NCBI GenBank assembly: GCA_020310875.1
Contig: CM035441.1
Coordinates: forward strand, 81,089,378 to 81,153,377
Direction of reading: 5' to 3'
Source of the DNA: Ceratopteris richardii
Taxonomy: Eukaryota > Streptophyta > Polypodiopsida > Polypodiales > Pteridaceae
Length of the DNA: 64,000 nucleotides
The position numbers and the translations under genes are program-made. The first letter of the stretch is position 1. Every line of letters starts with the position of its first letter. Shown here in pieces: positions 26,336-38,050 of this stretch. The notes beneath the pieces were generated by a model. It had not been told where the DNA came from, ran no database searches, and saw only the letters and a program-made list of their open reading frames with translations.

Positions 26336-27515
26336 TGTTGAAAACAATGATCTCCTACATTTTCATATTTCCATCCACTTATCTATTGTAGCTCATTTCT
26401 ATAAGAGCATCACCATTTTGTTTTTTTTTTAATTCCTATTTGATGCAGTTGCAATGTAACTTCTACTTTTGTGTGCATTCTCCTTCAAGGAGAATTATCC
26501 CACATATGATCTTAATTCATAGAACGAGACCCTCTTTCATTGTTGATAGATATTTTGGGGGTTCTTTCATTCTTTATTTATAGTTTTATTGTATTTTTGT
26601 GCTCATGTTTTATTTTCTTTTATTATTATTTATTTTTAATTTGATTTTTCTTTTTATTTAATTTTATTTCTATATTTATTTTTTATTTTATTTTTTCTTT
26701 ATCTTTTGTTTGATTATTATTTGTTTATTTATTTATATATCTATTCATTTTTATTTATTTATTTATTTTATTGTTATTTTTCTGTTATATTTTATTATTA
26801 TTGGTTTGTTCTTAGTGCAATACTTTATCATGGTTGAGTTTGGCCTTCACTTTCCAAAGTGGTAGAAACTCAGCTCGTTGACTTTGTTAGGTCTTTATTT
26901 AGAAAGACACCTTATTATAGTCTGCACCTACTATAGGGGCACTGATGACATTAGTAAGAATGTCATAACCATTTGTCCAAGCTATGCACGATAAAGTTTA
27001 ATTCTAATACTTTTTGTTTTGGAAAGAACTAGAAGTTGAAGATGCACTTTTTGTTTTGTTTTTGTTATTGGTTAAAATATGCTTATTTGTATATATGTAT
27101 AATTTTCAATATTTTTATGCATTTATGCTTTCTAAAATTAAATTTTATTTATTACTTCTTATTTTTGTTCTTTTGTATTGGAATTATTACTTGTTTGTAT
27201 TTTTCATGATTCTTTTTGTGTAGTGTCTTGCTTTGGTTGTTGGTTTTTTTTTTATGTGTTTGCGTTTGTGTTTTTTATCTTGAGTGTGTAAGTTTCGATA
27301 CCTCTGAACTTATGAAGGTATATATAAGGAGGCTCTCTCTTCACTTTTGTAGTTGGTTAGAAGCTTGAGAGAGCTTTCATGCTCTTGGCAAGCTCACTCT
27401 AGTCCATATGTAAGTTTTCCCATTTCATGGTCTAGTCACTTTTTTTTGTCTCACACTCATTTCATTTGTGAGTACATGTTTTAATTCATTTCACTTCCGC
27501 ATGTGTACTCTCAAC
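26336..27515 (+). repeat. Copia 3' LTR, about 1.18 kb
   Basis: It starts TGTTGA directly after the purine tract and plausibly ends TCAACA at 27515, giving matched short inverted termini. It is T-rich from 26570 to 26800. A TATA-like box (GTATATATAAGG, about 27319-27330) lies roughly 185 bp before the proposed end, as expected for U3/R. No second copy is in the window, so the right edge is inferred. Confidence 0.6.
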
Positions 27516-28030
27516 AGAAAAAACATCAAACTTCCTCTTTATATTGTTTCCATCTAGGATACCAAGGTGAGCTTGTGGTTGACTATCATGAGCTTGTAGT
27601 TGCACATTCATTTGAGGATGAATATGATTGTTGTATTTCTGTATATGCAGTTTTTGCTTGTGCTTTCTTTGTACAAGTTGCGACTAGTATAACCTACCAA
27701 CTATGCATTTTCTATAAGTTTTCTTGTCTTTTGTTTGCATTTTTTGTTAGGCTTCATTATGGATGAGTTTGCCCATCACTATCAAAAGTGGTAGAAATTC
27801 AGTCCGCAGAGCTTCTTGTGAGTTCATGCTCGTGGTCTGTGTGCATTCAGGGGGGCATTTGTGATCCTCCATTCATTCTTAGTTCTATACCCACTACTCG
27901 GCACCGATGATCTTAGTGGGGATGTTCTGCTATTGAGTGGATATTATGCATAGTGGAGCTGATCTACAATATAGTCTTGTGGTTGACTACCATTAGCTTA
28001 TAGTTGCACTTTCATTTGAGGGTGAATTCG
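27516..28030. other. Interval with degenerate direct repeats
   Basis: No gene. A 47-bp word containing 'cttgtggttgacta' occurs at about 27571 and again at about 27975. A block at about 27753-27920 resembles 26815-26960 inside the adjoining LTR ('gtggtagaaa' and 'gcac.gatga' words). It may be remnants of a related LTR. Confidence 0.4.
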
Positions 28031-28033
28031 GGT

Positions 28034-28319
28034 TTACTTGGATTCATTCTGGTATATATTAGGTGAATATACTCTATCTCTGATATGTGCTAATGTGCCA
28101 AAAATAAGGACCTTGGTTTTACCAAGGGTCACTAAGATTCCTCTCTTTGAGAAAAACTCATCCAACACATGTAAATGACTGTAATCCTCAACTGACTTTG
28201 AGATCAACATCATGTCATTCGCATATAATAGAATATGGACATTGGCCCCCCTCCCCAAACTCCACTCCTGAACCACCACGTTGCAGAATAAAGTCAATAG
28301 TCTCATCAATGTATATCTA
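28034..28319 (-). pseudogene. Second-lineage LINE: RT catalytic segment
   Basis: Minus-strand RT fragment with LLYANDMMLISKS (YADD-type site with Asn at the third position) and LDEFFSKRGILVTLGKTKVLIFG. It begins with a decayed YIDE strand right at the edge of the TATGTG array. Sequence style matches the LINE at 32240-33800 (LDEFCTQRGLTVNLGKSMVMIF) and differs from the L1-like LINE at 21.7-24.8 kb. Confidence 0.75.
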
Positions 28320-30012
28320 GTGTGTGTATGTCTCTCTACGTGTGCAAGTGTGTATGCATATGTATGCATGTGTGTGTATGTGTGTATGCATATGTATGCA
28401 TGTGTATGTATGTGCGTGTATGCATGTAATTATGTATGTATACATATGCATATGCATTATGTGTGTATGTGTGTATGTGTATGTGTGTATGTGTGTATGT
28501 GTGTGTGTATGTGTGTGTGTGTGTCTATGTGTGTGTGTATGCATGTGTATGTGTGTGTAAATCTGTGTGTATATGTGTGGTTATGTATGTGTCTATGTGT
28601 GCGTATGTGTATGCATGTATCTATGCATATGCATGTGCATTATGTATGCATATCTGTGTGTATGTATCTATGTGTGTGTATGTGTATGCATGTATCTATG
28701 CATATGCATGTGCATTATGTATGCATATGTGTGTGTGTATGCATGTGAGTATGTATGTATGCATATGTATATGCATTATGTATGCATATGTATGCATGTA
28801 TGTGCATGTGTGTGTATGTCTCTCTATGTGTGTGTATGCATATATGTGTGTGTATGTGTGTATGTGTGTATGTGTGTATGTGTGTGTATGTGTGTGTGTG
28901 TCTATGTGTGTATGTGTATGTGTGTATGTGTGTGTATGCATGTAAGCATGTATGTCTGCATATGCATTGGCATTATGCATGCATATGCATGTATGTGTGT
29001 GTATCTATATATATGTGTCTGTATGCATGTGTATGTGTGTGTGAAAATGTGTGTGGATGTGTGTGTGTGTGTCTAAGTGTGTGTGTCTATGTGTGTGTGT
29101 ATGTGTGTGTATGTGTATGTGTGTTTGTGTGTGTCTCTATGTGTGTATGTGTGTGTGTGTCTATGTGTGTATATACATGTGTATCTATATATATGTGTCT
29201 GTGTGCATGTGTATGTGTGTGTAAATGTGTCTGGATGTGTGTTTGTAAGTGTTTTTGTGTCTATGAGTGTGTATGTGTTTATGTGTGTGTGTGTCTATGT
29301 GTTTGTACGTGTCTATGTGTGTATGTGTATGCATGTGTATGCATGTAAGCATGTATGTATGCATATGCATGTGCATTATGTATGCATATGTATGCATGCA
29401 TGTGTATGTGTGTATGCATGTAAGTATGTATGTATGCATATGCATTATGTATGCATATCTGTGCATGTATGTGTATGTCTCTCTACTTGTGTGTGTGTGT
29501 ATGTGTGTATGCATGTGTATGTGTGTGTATGCATGTAAGCATGTATGTATGCATATGTATAATTGTATGTGTATGTGTGTGTATGTCTCTATACATCTCG
29601 GTGTATGCATATATATGTGTGTATGTGTATGTGTATGTGTGTGTATATGTGTCTGTCTATGTGTGTATGTGTGTGTCTATGTGTGTATATACATGTGTAT
29701 CTATATATATGTGTCTGTATGCATGTGTATGTGTGTGTGTAAATGTGTGTCGACGTGTGTGTGTGTGCGTGTGTATGTTTCTATGTGCATATGTGTATAT
29801 GTGTGTATGTGTATGTGTGTGTGTGTCTATGTGTGTGTGTCTATGTGTGTATGCATGTATCTATGTGTGTATATATGTGTGTGTGTATGCTTGTGTATGT
29901 GTGTATGTAAAATACTGTTTATATGTGTGTGTATGTGTGTGTGTCTATGTGTGTATATGCATGTGTGTATGCATATGTATGTGTGTGTATGTGTGTGTGT
30001 GCGTACCTGGCT
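28320..30012. repeat. 1.7 kb TATGTG-type microsatellite array
   Basis: This is an imperfect array of TGTATG/TATGTG hexamers with embedded 'gcatatgcat' words. The unit is the reverse complement of that at 5229-6440. Longer period repeats are visible (for example the 'tctatatatatgtgtctgta' block near 29001, 29180 and 29700). All long Cys/Val/Met-rich frames here are translation artefacts. Confidence 0.97.
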
Positions 30013-30025
30013 TCAGGCGGTGTGT

Positions 30026-30058
30026 CAATCTCTCTCTCTCTCGCTCGCTCTCACACTC

Positions 30059-30131
<73 letters not shown>
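30026..30131. repeat. (CT)n tract
   Basis: About 100 bp of CT repeats between the TATGTG array and the CACTA-type terminal region. Confidence 0.95.
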
Positions 30132-30134
<3 letters not shown>

Positions 30135-30179
30135 TGCATCCAAATCCAGGCACAAATGTGCCGGGAGAAATCAAATTTT

Positions 30180-30469
30180 TTTAAACATTCCAAAGCGTCG
30201 CTTATGCAACGCTCCTGAACACAGGACATCCATTATGCGATGCTAAAGCATTGTAGTCAGTTTGCCAATGTTGCAAAAAAAAGAGTGTTGCTAATTAGCG
30301 ATGCCTACTTTTAGCATCGCATAAGTGATGCTAACATCGCTTATGCGAGGACTTCTGCTTAAAAAAAAAACAGGGCCGTCGCTTATGCGACGCTACTGTT
30401 GCATAAGCGATGGTTCCCATTTTTTTTTTCAATTTGAGGGTGTCACTACACCCCCTATTTCTTGTAGTG
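30180..30469. mobile_element. CACTA-type transposon right end
   Basis: The segment ends at 30469 with CTATTTCTTGTAGTG, whose complement begins CACTACAAGAAAT, the usual terminus of plant CACTA elements. The preceding 250 bp are packed with inverted words such as 'gcatcgcataagtgatgc' (about 30316) and 'cgcttatgcgacgct', typical subterminal repeats. The next three bases (cat, 30470-30472) would be the target duplication. No matching left end with CACTACAAG is visible to the left, so the element is truncated or its left end has been replaced. Confidence 0.75.
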
Positions 30470-30474
30470 CATGG

Positions 30475-32230
30475 AGGATGGTGGTGATCTATGACATGAG
30501 TGTGTCTAGGGGTGAGAGTAGATCAAGGGAGAGGAAGCGAGTGTGTAAGTGGTGTGCATAAACATGTGAGATCCCACGTGTGAAGTGTATCGTGGTGTGT
30601 AGCTCAATGATTAAGGGGGGGGGGGGGTCTAATGGAATATGAGATGAAAGTGTGAACATGATAAACGTATGGGCAACACTAGGTGGACGTCATCCGATAC
30701 TAAGTGACATAATAAGTGAAGCCCGAGATATGGTACCTAGAATGTAGTCGACTGTGCTCTCGCCCCCCCCCCCCAACCCACTGAGGGAAGCAAGGAAGTA
30801 TGCTTGAGCCTGGTTAACAATGCAACCTGTTATATATAACAAGATGGTGCCGGTTGCCTTGCTCAAGTAGATGTATGCCATATCCGATGGTTTCTTGAAC
30901 CATATTTTCTAATACTCTACTAGTCCTCATCTCGTCTAAATATGTGCCCCTCATAATTTGTGGATGCTCCATGTCATATGACTCACATTGACGTGACTAA
31001 CTATGGCCTTTGAAGTACCCCATGAGTAAGACTTCACCTAGGGTGTTGTAATATGTATCTCATCTGAAAGTGTAGTGTATGGTGACTCTCTCATGAGGTG
31101 GTCCCCCATGGTCATGTGCTTCATATCGAGACCTTCCTTGTGGGAAGTAGCATATGGAAATGTAAATGAAGCTCTCTGCTACTATCTCCATGCGAACCCA
31201 CATGTATCCTGCCCCCTCATCTCTACCTATGATATGGAACTAGCTCCATAAAACTTATCTAAATATGACGACGACCCCCTCCTCCCGATCCCTCTACAGT
31301 ACTTTATCTTGTTGTGGCCCTAAATGTAGACTCCCAATGAAAACCTACAATGCAAGGGAGGTCCCATTATGGGCTCTCGTGGGTCTTTGTGATGCAAGCA
31401 AAGTCATGAATATCTAGGATCTCCTCTAGTTGTTATGGCCATGTCCAAAGTGCTTCATTGTAGTTCCACACTGCCTCCTCGAGTGGGTGTTGTCTCATAG
31501 GCCATGTATCCTTATTTGATAGGGTGTCTATCTATGAAGACTTGACCATCATAGTAAAAAGCCTTCCTCCCCTCTCATCGTGCCTATAAAATCTAGGACA
31601 TACATGCCTTTCTATGTCCTCTCTACATCGTTGTGAGGCCCTCATCCATGAATAAGGATGCTCTTGGAAGACTATAATGCTGGTCGTTTTTTGAAGAAAG
31701 CTATTTGCTCCTCTAGTGAGATGATGTGCAATGCTCAAGGTTTTGTACTATCTTTCCCCACTCTCCATGCCCACTATATCCCAATTGGCGACATATCTAT
31801 GATGCATCCATTTCTACTAACGTGCTTTCAGTAGGCTTGTGATTCTCACATGCTGATGTCGAATGTGTCTTAGTCTCTCCTCTTCAAGTGTGTCTTGCAC
31901 ACACATGTATTCATTTTTTATTGCTTCTTCCTTGAACTCTGTTTTAATGTTTCTTTTTTAGTTTCCTCCTTTAGGTCATCTAGTTTTGTGATCTCTCCTT
32001 CTTCCTTGGAAATCTTCAAGTGAATAATTTCTTCTTGAAGCCAATAAAGTGCTAAAAATGATAGGTAAAGCTGGCAAATATCCATTGTATGCATCTAGAG
32101 ATGCCATGAAAGTAGGGGGTGTATGGAGGGCTATATCTATGATAACCTATATGAAAAATGATAGTAAAAACATGAGAATGCATATGATTGACTAACTAGC
32201 TCCATCCTATACAAATGGGTGTGTGTAAAA
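30475..32230 (-). pseudogene. Second-lineage LINE: N-terminal and endonuclease region
   Basis: Read on the minus strand from about 32230 downward. A charged, probably coiled-coil segment (about 32000-31860) is followed by endonuclease-like pieces. They are ILDIHDFACI and LPCIVGFHWEST (about 31430-31340), ESTVDYILGT (about 30750-30720) and a decayed DHHHP motif near 30490, just before the CACTA terminus. These are in different frames with many stops. The order agrees with an AP-type LINE endonuclease whose RT part lies across the CACTA/microsatellite block at 28034-28319. Confidence 0.5.
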
Positions 32231-32239
32231 TGTAGTACA

Positions 32240-33800
32240 TTGGTGGTGGACTCAGAGCCACCCAGATGGTTGCAACGCGATCAACATCATCTAGGATCAT
32301 CTCTCCTCCATGGCGTGATGGTCACAAGTATGGATCTATGCAATCTAGTGTCGGTGAAGTCTCGAGGTGCCATAGCCTATAGCACAAGGTCGAATCCTAG
32401 CTCAAGAGGTGTGAATCTAATGAAGGTAGGCTGCCTTATAAACAAAGCCTCATATCTCCTACCAATGTCATCATATGCCCTACATCTACATACAAAGTGT
32501 TCCTCATCCTCCATCTCTACTCTTCATATCATGCATATCCGCTTCTCTTTGGGAATGTCTACTACTCTACCCATCCCAATCTCTAGTCGATGTGATGAGA
32601 CCTTCAACTAGCCAATCACTACTCTTGAGCTATGCAACTTGTGAGTATCCATGTAGCATGGTTGCTAGATGAAACCCTCTCCTAGTATGTCTAGGAACTA
32701 GTCTTTGTAGTTTGACAATCTTGATCCCATGTAGGCTGTGAGCCATGCCTGACTAATGTGGAGCTTTTAGAGATCCTACCTAAGCACAATGTTCCTCTCA
32801 TTGAGCGAGAGGTGGATTTAAGGTTAGTATGGGTCATACTGAAAGGGCGACAATCTATCCATATGAAGCCTATGAATATCAAACCAAGCTCTAACCTGAG
32901 TATAGCAAGCTTTCTCATGCCTTAACTTTGATATCTATATAGATGCCTCAAATGCTCTACATGTGAGTTTATCTATAGGGATCTCCCTAATTTTCTGAAT
33001 ATAGCAGATAGTCTACAATAATGCATCTACTACCATGGGTGATGCAGTTAGATTTGCCTTGATGATGTCATGTGCCACTAAATGTTCCGTGCAAAATATT
33101 CATGAGAACATATGTACTTGTGGCATCTTGATCACAGTCCATTGGGTAATTGTGAGGTCTGGGGCCCAAAATGTTGCTGAATTTAACATAGCCAGTGTGC
33201 CAAGTGTGTCAAATAGACACCCCTTTGTGCGGGGCCTTAAGAAGTGTGCGTGGTGACATGTGCATTCTAACATGGCTAAAGTTGCATATCCTTGTGTGAG
33301 TCTCTCCGTTGCTACTTGCCTCAAGCTGACGGGGCTAGGCAAGCTCACGATTGTGACTCCGAGGTAGACATAGGATGTGACCACCTCTATATGTTTGTTG
33401 ATAGCTATGAATCCTGCTGCATTCCTCATCATGGGGGAACTATGGAAGATCATGACCATGCTCTTGCCAAGGTTAACTGTCAAGCCCCTTTGTGTACAAA
33501 ACTCATCCAAGGCACCTAGGTGGTGCATTTATCCCTTGGTTGACTTTTAAATATGGACATGTGTACGTGTGAGGTCATGATCCTCTCATCCATCTCTGAT
33601 AATGTACTACTCAATCTCATTGATGTAGAGAACAAATAGAGTGGGAGAGAGTGGGAAACCTTGCTTAACACTGATGGTGCTAGCGGTGGCCTCAAACAAC
33701 CCTTTTGGACACCATACCGTCCTAGTCACCCGCTCATAAAGTGCATGATGGCCCAAATCATCTTTGATGGAAATCCCAAGCTCTAGAGGTATCAAGAGGT
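32240..33800 (-). pseudogene. Second-lineage LINE: RT and C-terminal region
   Basis: The minus strand carries RT strand VKQGFPLSPTLFVLYINEIE (about 33665-33606). The YADD strand is lost in a decayed stretch near 33540-33600. LDEFCTQRGLTVNLGKSMVM follows (33520-33460). Further on lies a zinc-knuckle-like tail with EDEEHFVCRCRAYDD (about 32520-32475). The element is 5'-truncated within RT and abuts copia B at about 33800. The RT signatures are not those of plant L1. Confidence 0.7.
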
Positions 33801-34880
33801 TTGAATGGTTATTGTAGAGGCTCCTACATCTAAAACAAATTCTCTTAATCTTGTTCAAAATGAAGAATGGGCATTTACTACTATTTGCAGCTATGGACTA
33901 TCTTCTCACGAGTACTATATGTTTATAGTAGACTTAGATGTTTCATATTTTGTTAGTGGATCAACCAAGCATATTATCTCACAACACAATTTCTTCAGTC
34001 CACTTGAGCTTGCCCCTACATGGAATACTCTCACATGTGCTAGAAACTCCTCTTATCTTGTAATGAGAGTTAGTAAGATCATTTTGACTACTTCTTATGG
34101 TAGTTCTTTCATATTGTCAGATTCTTTACATGTTCCAGGGATCAAGAAAAATCTTTTCTTAGTTTCAACATTTGCCAAGATTGGTTTGGTTGTCAAATTT
34201 GTTGATGACATATGTACATTACAAGATCTCTTATTTCTTCTCGCATTTTATGTTGTGGATTGTATAAGCTCATAGACTATGCAAATCTATGAATGGTTCA
34301 ACATACGTAGTTCAAGATTCTCAGACTATCTCACATGCAAATCTTTGGCATGGATGCTTTGGCCATCTGAATTTTGCTAGTTTCCTATGCCTAGAAAAAT
34401 TTGAAATGATGTCCTCTCTACCCAAACTTGAGGCACCTTGTAAACATGTCTGTGAAGGTTTTATTTTGGGCAAAATGAAGTGTTCCTGCTTCCCAAAAGA
34501 TGGTTCAGTTTGAGCTGCTCATAAATTCAAGCTTGTTCATAACGATGTTTATGGTCCTATGCAGATAAATTCTTTTGAGAACTACCTTTACTTTGCAACT
34601 TTTATTGATGATTTCTCTAGGCATGCATGGGTGTATCTGCAAAAAGAAAAGTTTGAAGCATTTACATGCGTCAAACATTTTCTAGTTATGGTTGAAAATT
34701 TGTTAGCCTATAAATTGGGCACCCTGTCTTTTGATCAAGGGGACGAATACATTTCTTCTAATTTTAGTGCATTGAGCATGGGATAAAACATCAGTGCAAC
34801 GTGCAAGATACACATAAAAAATGAAGTTATTGAAAGAAATAACAAATCTCTCATGGAGATGGAAAGGTGTATGGTCAAAA
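33800..34880 (+). pseudogene. Copia B, part 1: gag end, protease, integrase core
   Basis: The first third of host element B. Segments collinear with element D are VQNEEWAF (gag end), YFVSGSTKHII (protease, active Asp replaced by Val), LWHGCFGHLNFASF (pre-integrase) and NDVYGPM (first integrase Asp kept). They continue with FIDDFSRHAWVYL, FDQGDEYISS and ERNNKSLMEME. The 5' LTR and most of gag are missing, cut at the LINE boundary near 33800. At 34880 the reading frame is interrupted by insertion of element A and resumes at 40646. Confidence 0.85.
34876..34880. repeat. Target-site duplication of element A, left
   Basis: CAAAA, repeated at 40641-40645 on the other side of element A. The flanking B codons (CMVK before, SQ and HSF after) rejoin when the insertion is removed. 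Confidence 0.85.
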
Positions 34881-36155
34881 TGTTGAAGCAAGTGTATGAC
34901 AAGCCAACATATTCGCTTGAGTCTCACAAGGTCATAGGAGAAGCTTTAAGGAGATGACAATATATGGAAATTGAAGAGTTCACTTGTGAACTATCCCTTG
35001 TAATTTTTTAAAGACTTTACTTGATGTAAAGGTAGAGAAATCTAAGTGGTTGAGTCCAGTTGATGAAAAAAGGAAAAAAAGCCACGAATTTTTTATTAGG
35101 TGAGTAGGAGAATCAATCACTAAAAGATTGGAGAGTGATTATAGGAAGATTCAAATTCAAATCTTGGCTCCAAAGATGACTATAAATGCATGGCTCTTTA
35201 GTCGTGTTTATAAGACCTCCATGAGCTGAGCTTTATGCCCTATCAAGGTGTGGTTTCAAGGCACACATATGTATCAGTAAGCCCATTGTATTTTAGAATC
35301 AATATACTTTCATTTTCATGATCATTTAAGTTCGTATTTTCATGCTTTTGTGGTGTCTTGTTCACTACCATATCTCTTAGTTTTCTCAGTCAGATTGCAA
35401 AGATGATTTCTCTGATTTTGGTGCATCATTTTCAGTTATTCAACCTGTTAATGTTAGCTCTCTAAGTCTACTATATACTCAAAAGTTTTCATTGCAATTG
35501 GATTTTTTTATCGTCAACTATCTTCATTTGAAGTTGACTATATCACTTCATTTTTTACTTCTCTATCAGCACTACTCTTAGAACAATCATTTTCTCAGAG
35601 CTTTTTCTCAATGTGTACTTGACCATTTTCCATGATTTAAAGCTTTTTCAAAGTAGAATACTGTCTAGTATATGCTTACGAAATCTCATAAGCATTGGAT
35701 TCTTGAATCTTGAGATATCGCCATTTTTCTACTCATAGGTCTGAGTACTACTACAACCCATGAAAATCAGGATGGTCCTATGACTTGCTAAGTTCTTTTC
35801 TCTTTGTGCGGTTCATCCTTTTTGATCAAATAACTCATGATTGTTAGCTTTATAAGTGCATAAGAGTTCCCAACAAGGAATTAAGTTAATTTTTGTAGGG
35901 GCGAGAGAATTGTTCAAAACTTTGGATAGGTGTATGAACATAAATAGCAAGTTTTTGACTCTTGAATCTACTTCAACCTATCTATTTTGATTGATCTTTT
36001 TGAGAGTGATCTTCCAAGATAGATAGGGTGTTTAATACATCCTTTGGAAATCTAAAGGGGCCCACCACATATCTCTAAAGTTCATTTGGCTAGTGTAGTG
36101 CATTCTTCTTGCAGCACCACTTCATCTTCATCAACTACAAATCCATCTCTTCACA
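34881..36155 (+). repeat. Element A 5' LTR
   Basis: Begins TGTTGAAGCAAG and ends CTTCACA, 1275 bp. TATA box TATAAA at 35181-35186. Homologous along its length with the 3' LTR at 39437-40640, from which it differs by scattered substitutions and indels. Confidence 0.9.
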
Positions 36156-36156
36156 G

Positions 36157-36168
36157 TGGTATCAAAGC
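36157..36168 (+). promoter_or_regulatory. Element A primer-binding site
   Basis: TGGTATCAAAGC begins 1 nt after the LTR. It resembles the tRNA-iMet complement TGGTATCAGAGC used by most plant LTR retrotransposons, with one mismatch. Confidence 0.85.
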
Positions 36169-36181
36169 AAGGTTGGACAAC

Positions 36182-37070
36182 ATGGAAGATGTATTTCCTT
36201 CATCAATTGGCAAATTGGATAGAGGTAACTACTCAGCGTCATCATTAAGGATGGAAGCTTATCTTCAAGGAAGGAATTTTTATGGTTATATAGCTGGAGA
36301 TGAATTTATGCCAAGCTTCAAGAATAAAGGTCAACCAACACAAGAAGAGCAAGAAAGATTGAGCACATGGTCCTCCAAGGATGCACTTGCAAGGTCTTAT
36401 CTCCTCAACTCTATCTCATATCTTTTGTTGCCTCACATTAGAAGTTGCAAAACATCTCAAGAAGTGTGGAATGCACTTGAAGCCTCTTCTCTTCAAGTAC
36501 AAAGGCCACGAAGCATCAACTGTGGCTAGACTTCACATTTCTCAACAAAGCTCCCAAACAAAATGTGATTGATTTTGTCACAAAGCTCAAGGACATAGCA
36601 TATCAGTTGGGAAGCATTGGAGAGGTAATATATGAAGAACAAATTGTAAGGCAGGTCATCAATGGCTTGAAGGTAGATGACAAGTGGGAGTCATTCACCA
36701 GAGCTATGGATCTATACATGGATATGAATGCACCAAATTTCAACACACTCATAGGACTTACTCAAGAGGCCAAGCTTATCAAGAATGGAGAAATATCCAA
36801 AGGTAATCAATCTTCACCTTAGTATACTGATAAAAGCAAGTCAAAAGAAAATAAAGGAAGAGGAAAGAAAGTGCATGATGAAGCAAGAACACATCAAGCT
36901 AATTATGGAGGTAGAGGAAGTCATGGTAGAGGTAGAGGCAAAGAGGAAGACAAGGCTAGGGGAGATCCCAAGACTCTATTTCATGCTCTATTTGTGGATT
37001 AACTAATCATACAACTGAAAATTGCTTTAGGAATTCTAGGAATCAAAGAGGTAGGGGCTACAATAGAGGA
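36182..37070 (+). pseudogene. Element A gag
   Basis: The ATG at 36182 opens a capsid-like copia gag (WSSKDALARSYLLNSIS, then TSQEVWNAL). A frameshift near 36490 and a stop at 36527 break it. The rest continues at 36565 (VTKLKDIAYQLGSIG, VINGLKVDDKWESF). An intact CX2CX4HX4C zinc knuckle (CSICGLTNHTTENC) is encoded at 36984-37025, after an Arg/Gly/Glu-rich linker, in another frame from the ORF around it. Confidence 0.85.
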
Positions 37071-38050
37071 AGTTATGGCTACCCAAGAGGAAGGCAATAG
37101 GGGAATAAGAGACTTCAATAACTACACAAAACACTCAAATCAAGAGGACTCATTTCTAATCATGAATATGGCAATGCCACAAGGTAAATCTGATGAGCAT
37201 GTTTTCTACATAAATTCAAGTTGTTCCAATCATGTGGTAGGGAATGTGGCCCTCCTATCATATTTAGAAGATCCAAGGAACAAGCATGAGGTACAAAGAG
37301 GAGATGATACATGAAATTTTGTGGAGAAAATAGGAAATGTCAAAGCACCTGATGGAAACATCAACCTACTCAGTAAGGTACTCTATGTCCCTACCATTAC
37401 AAAGAATTTGATAAGTGTGGGGCACATAGTAGAGAACGGGTTGCAAGTCAGGTTCACAAAAGCAGGAGAATTTTTTGAATATCCAAGTCAAGGATTCAGG
37501 AGAATTGCAAAAGGTGAAAAGACAGGTAGATTGTTCACATTTGAATTACAAGACACTAGAACCATTCCTCTCTTTAATAATGGTATTCAGACACTCACAT
37601 AATTGGAACTATTGCACAAAAGGCTAGCACATATTGGGGAAAGATCATTAAAGAAAATTTTCAGGGACCAAAGTTTACTTGGACTCCCTAACATGTCAAA
37701 ACAACACAATATTTATAAGTGTAGTGCATATCAATTTGGAAAGTCTCACAAGTTACCATTCATGAAGAAAGGATATATGCATGGAGATCTCTTGGATTTG
37801 GTTCATACATATGTATGGGGACCTAGCAAGGATGCTTCAATATCTCGATGAAGGTATTATGTCTCCTTCATTGATGATTGCAATAGGTGGACTATATTAT
37901 ACTTTATGAAATACAAAGATGAAGTCTTTTCATGCTTCAAAAAAAAAAGGAAAACGATAATTGTTGAAATTGCAAGGTTTATGCCACATGAGAAGCACTT
38001 ACCTAATTACTTATGGGTTGAGGATCTATCCATAACCACTTATTTGATTA
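37071..38050 (+). pseudogene. Element A protease and integrase remnants
   Basis: The protease site reads FYINSSCSNHVVGN, with the catalytic Asp-Ser-Gly changed to Asn-Ser-Ser. The pre-integrase domain has LLHKRLAHIGERSLKKI and CSAYQFGKSHKLPF. The integrase core begins LVHTYVWGPS, where the first catalytic Asp is Tyr, and SFIDDCNRWTILYF follows. The frame then jumps at about 37950 to ARFMPHEKHLPNYLW, so the second Asp and the Glu region are deleted. Stops occur at 37312, 37600 and 37849. Confidence 0.85.

Noticed and set aside
28281..30246. Overlapping 100-305 codon Cys/Val/Met/Tyr-rich frames with Ser/Leu tails.
   Set aside because: Low-complexity translations of the TATGTG and CT arrays. 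The same happens at 52178-52811 and 54936-55451.
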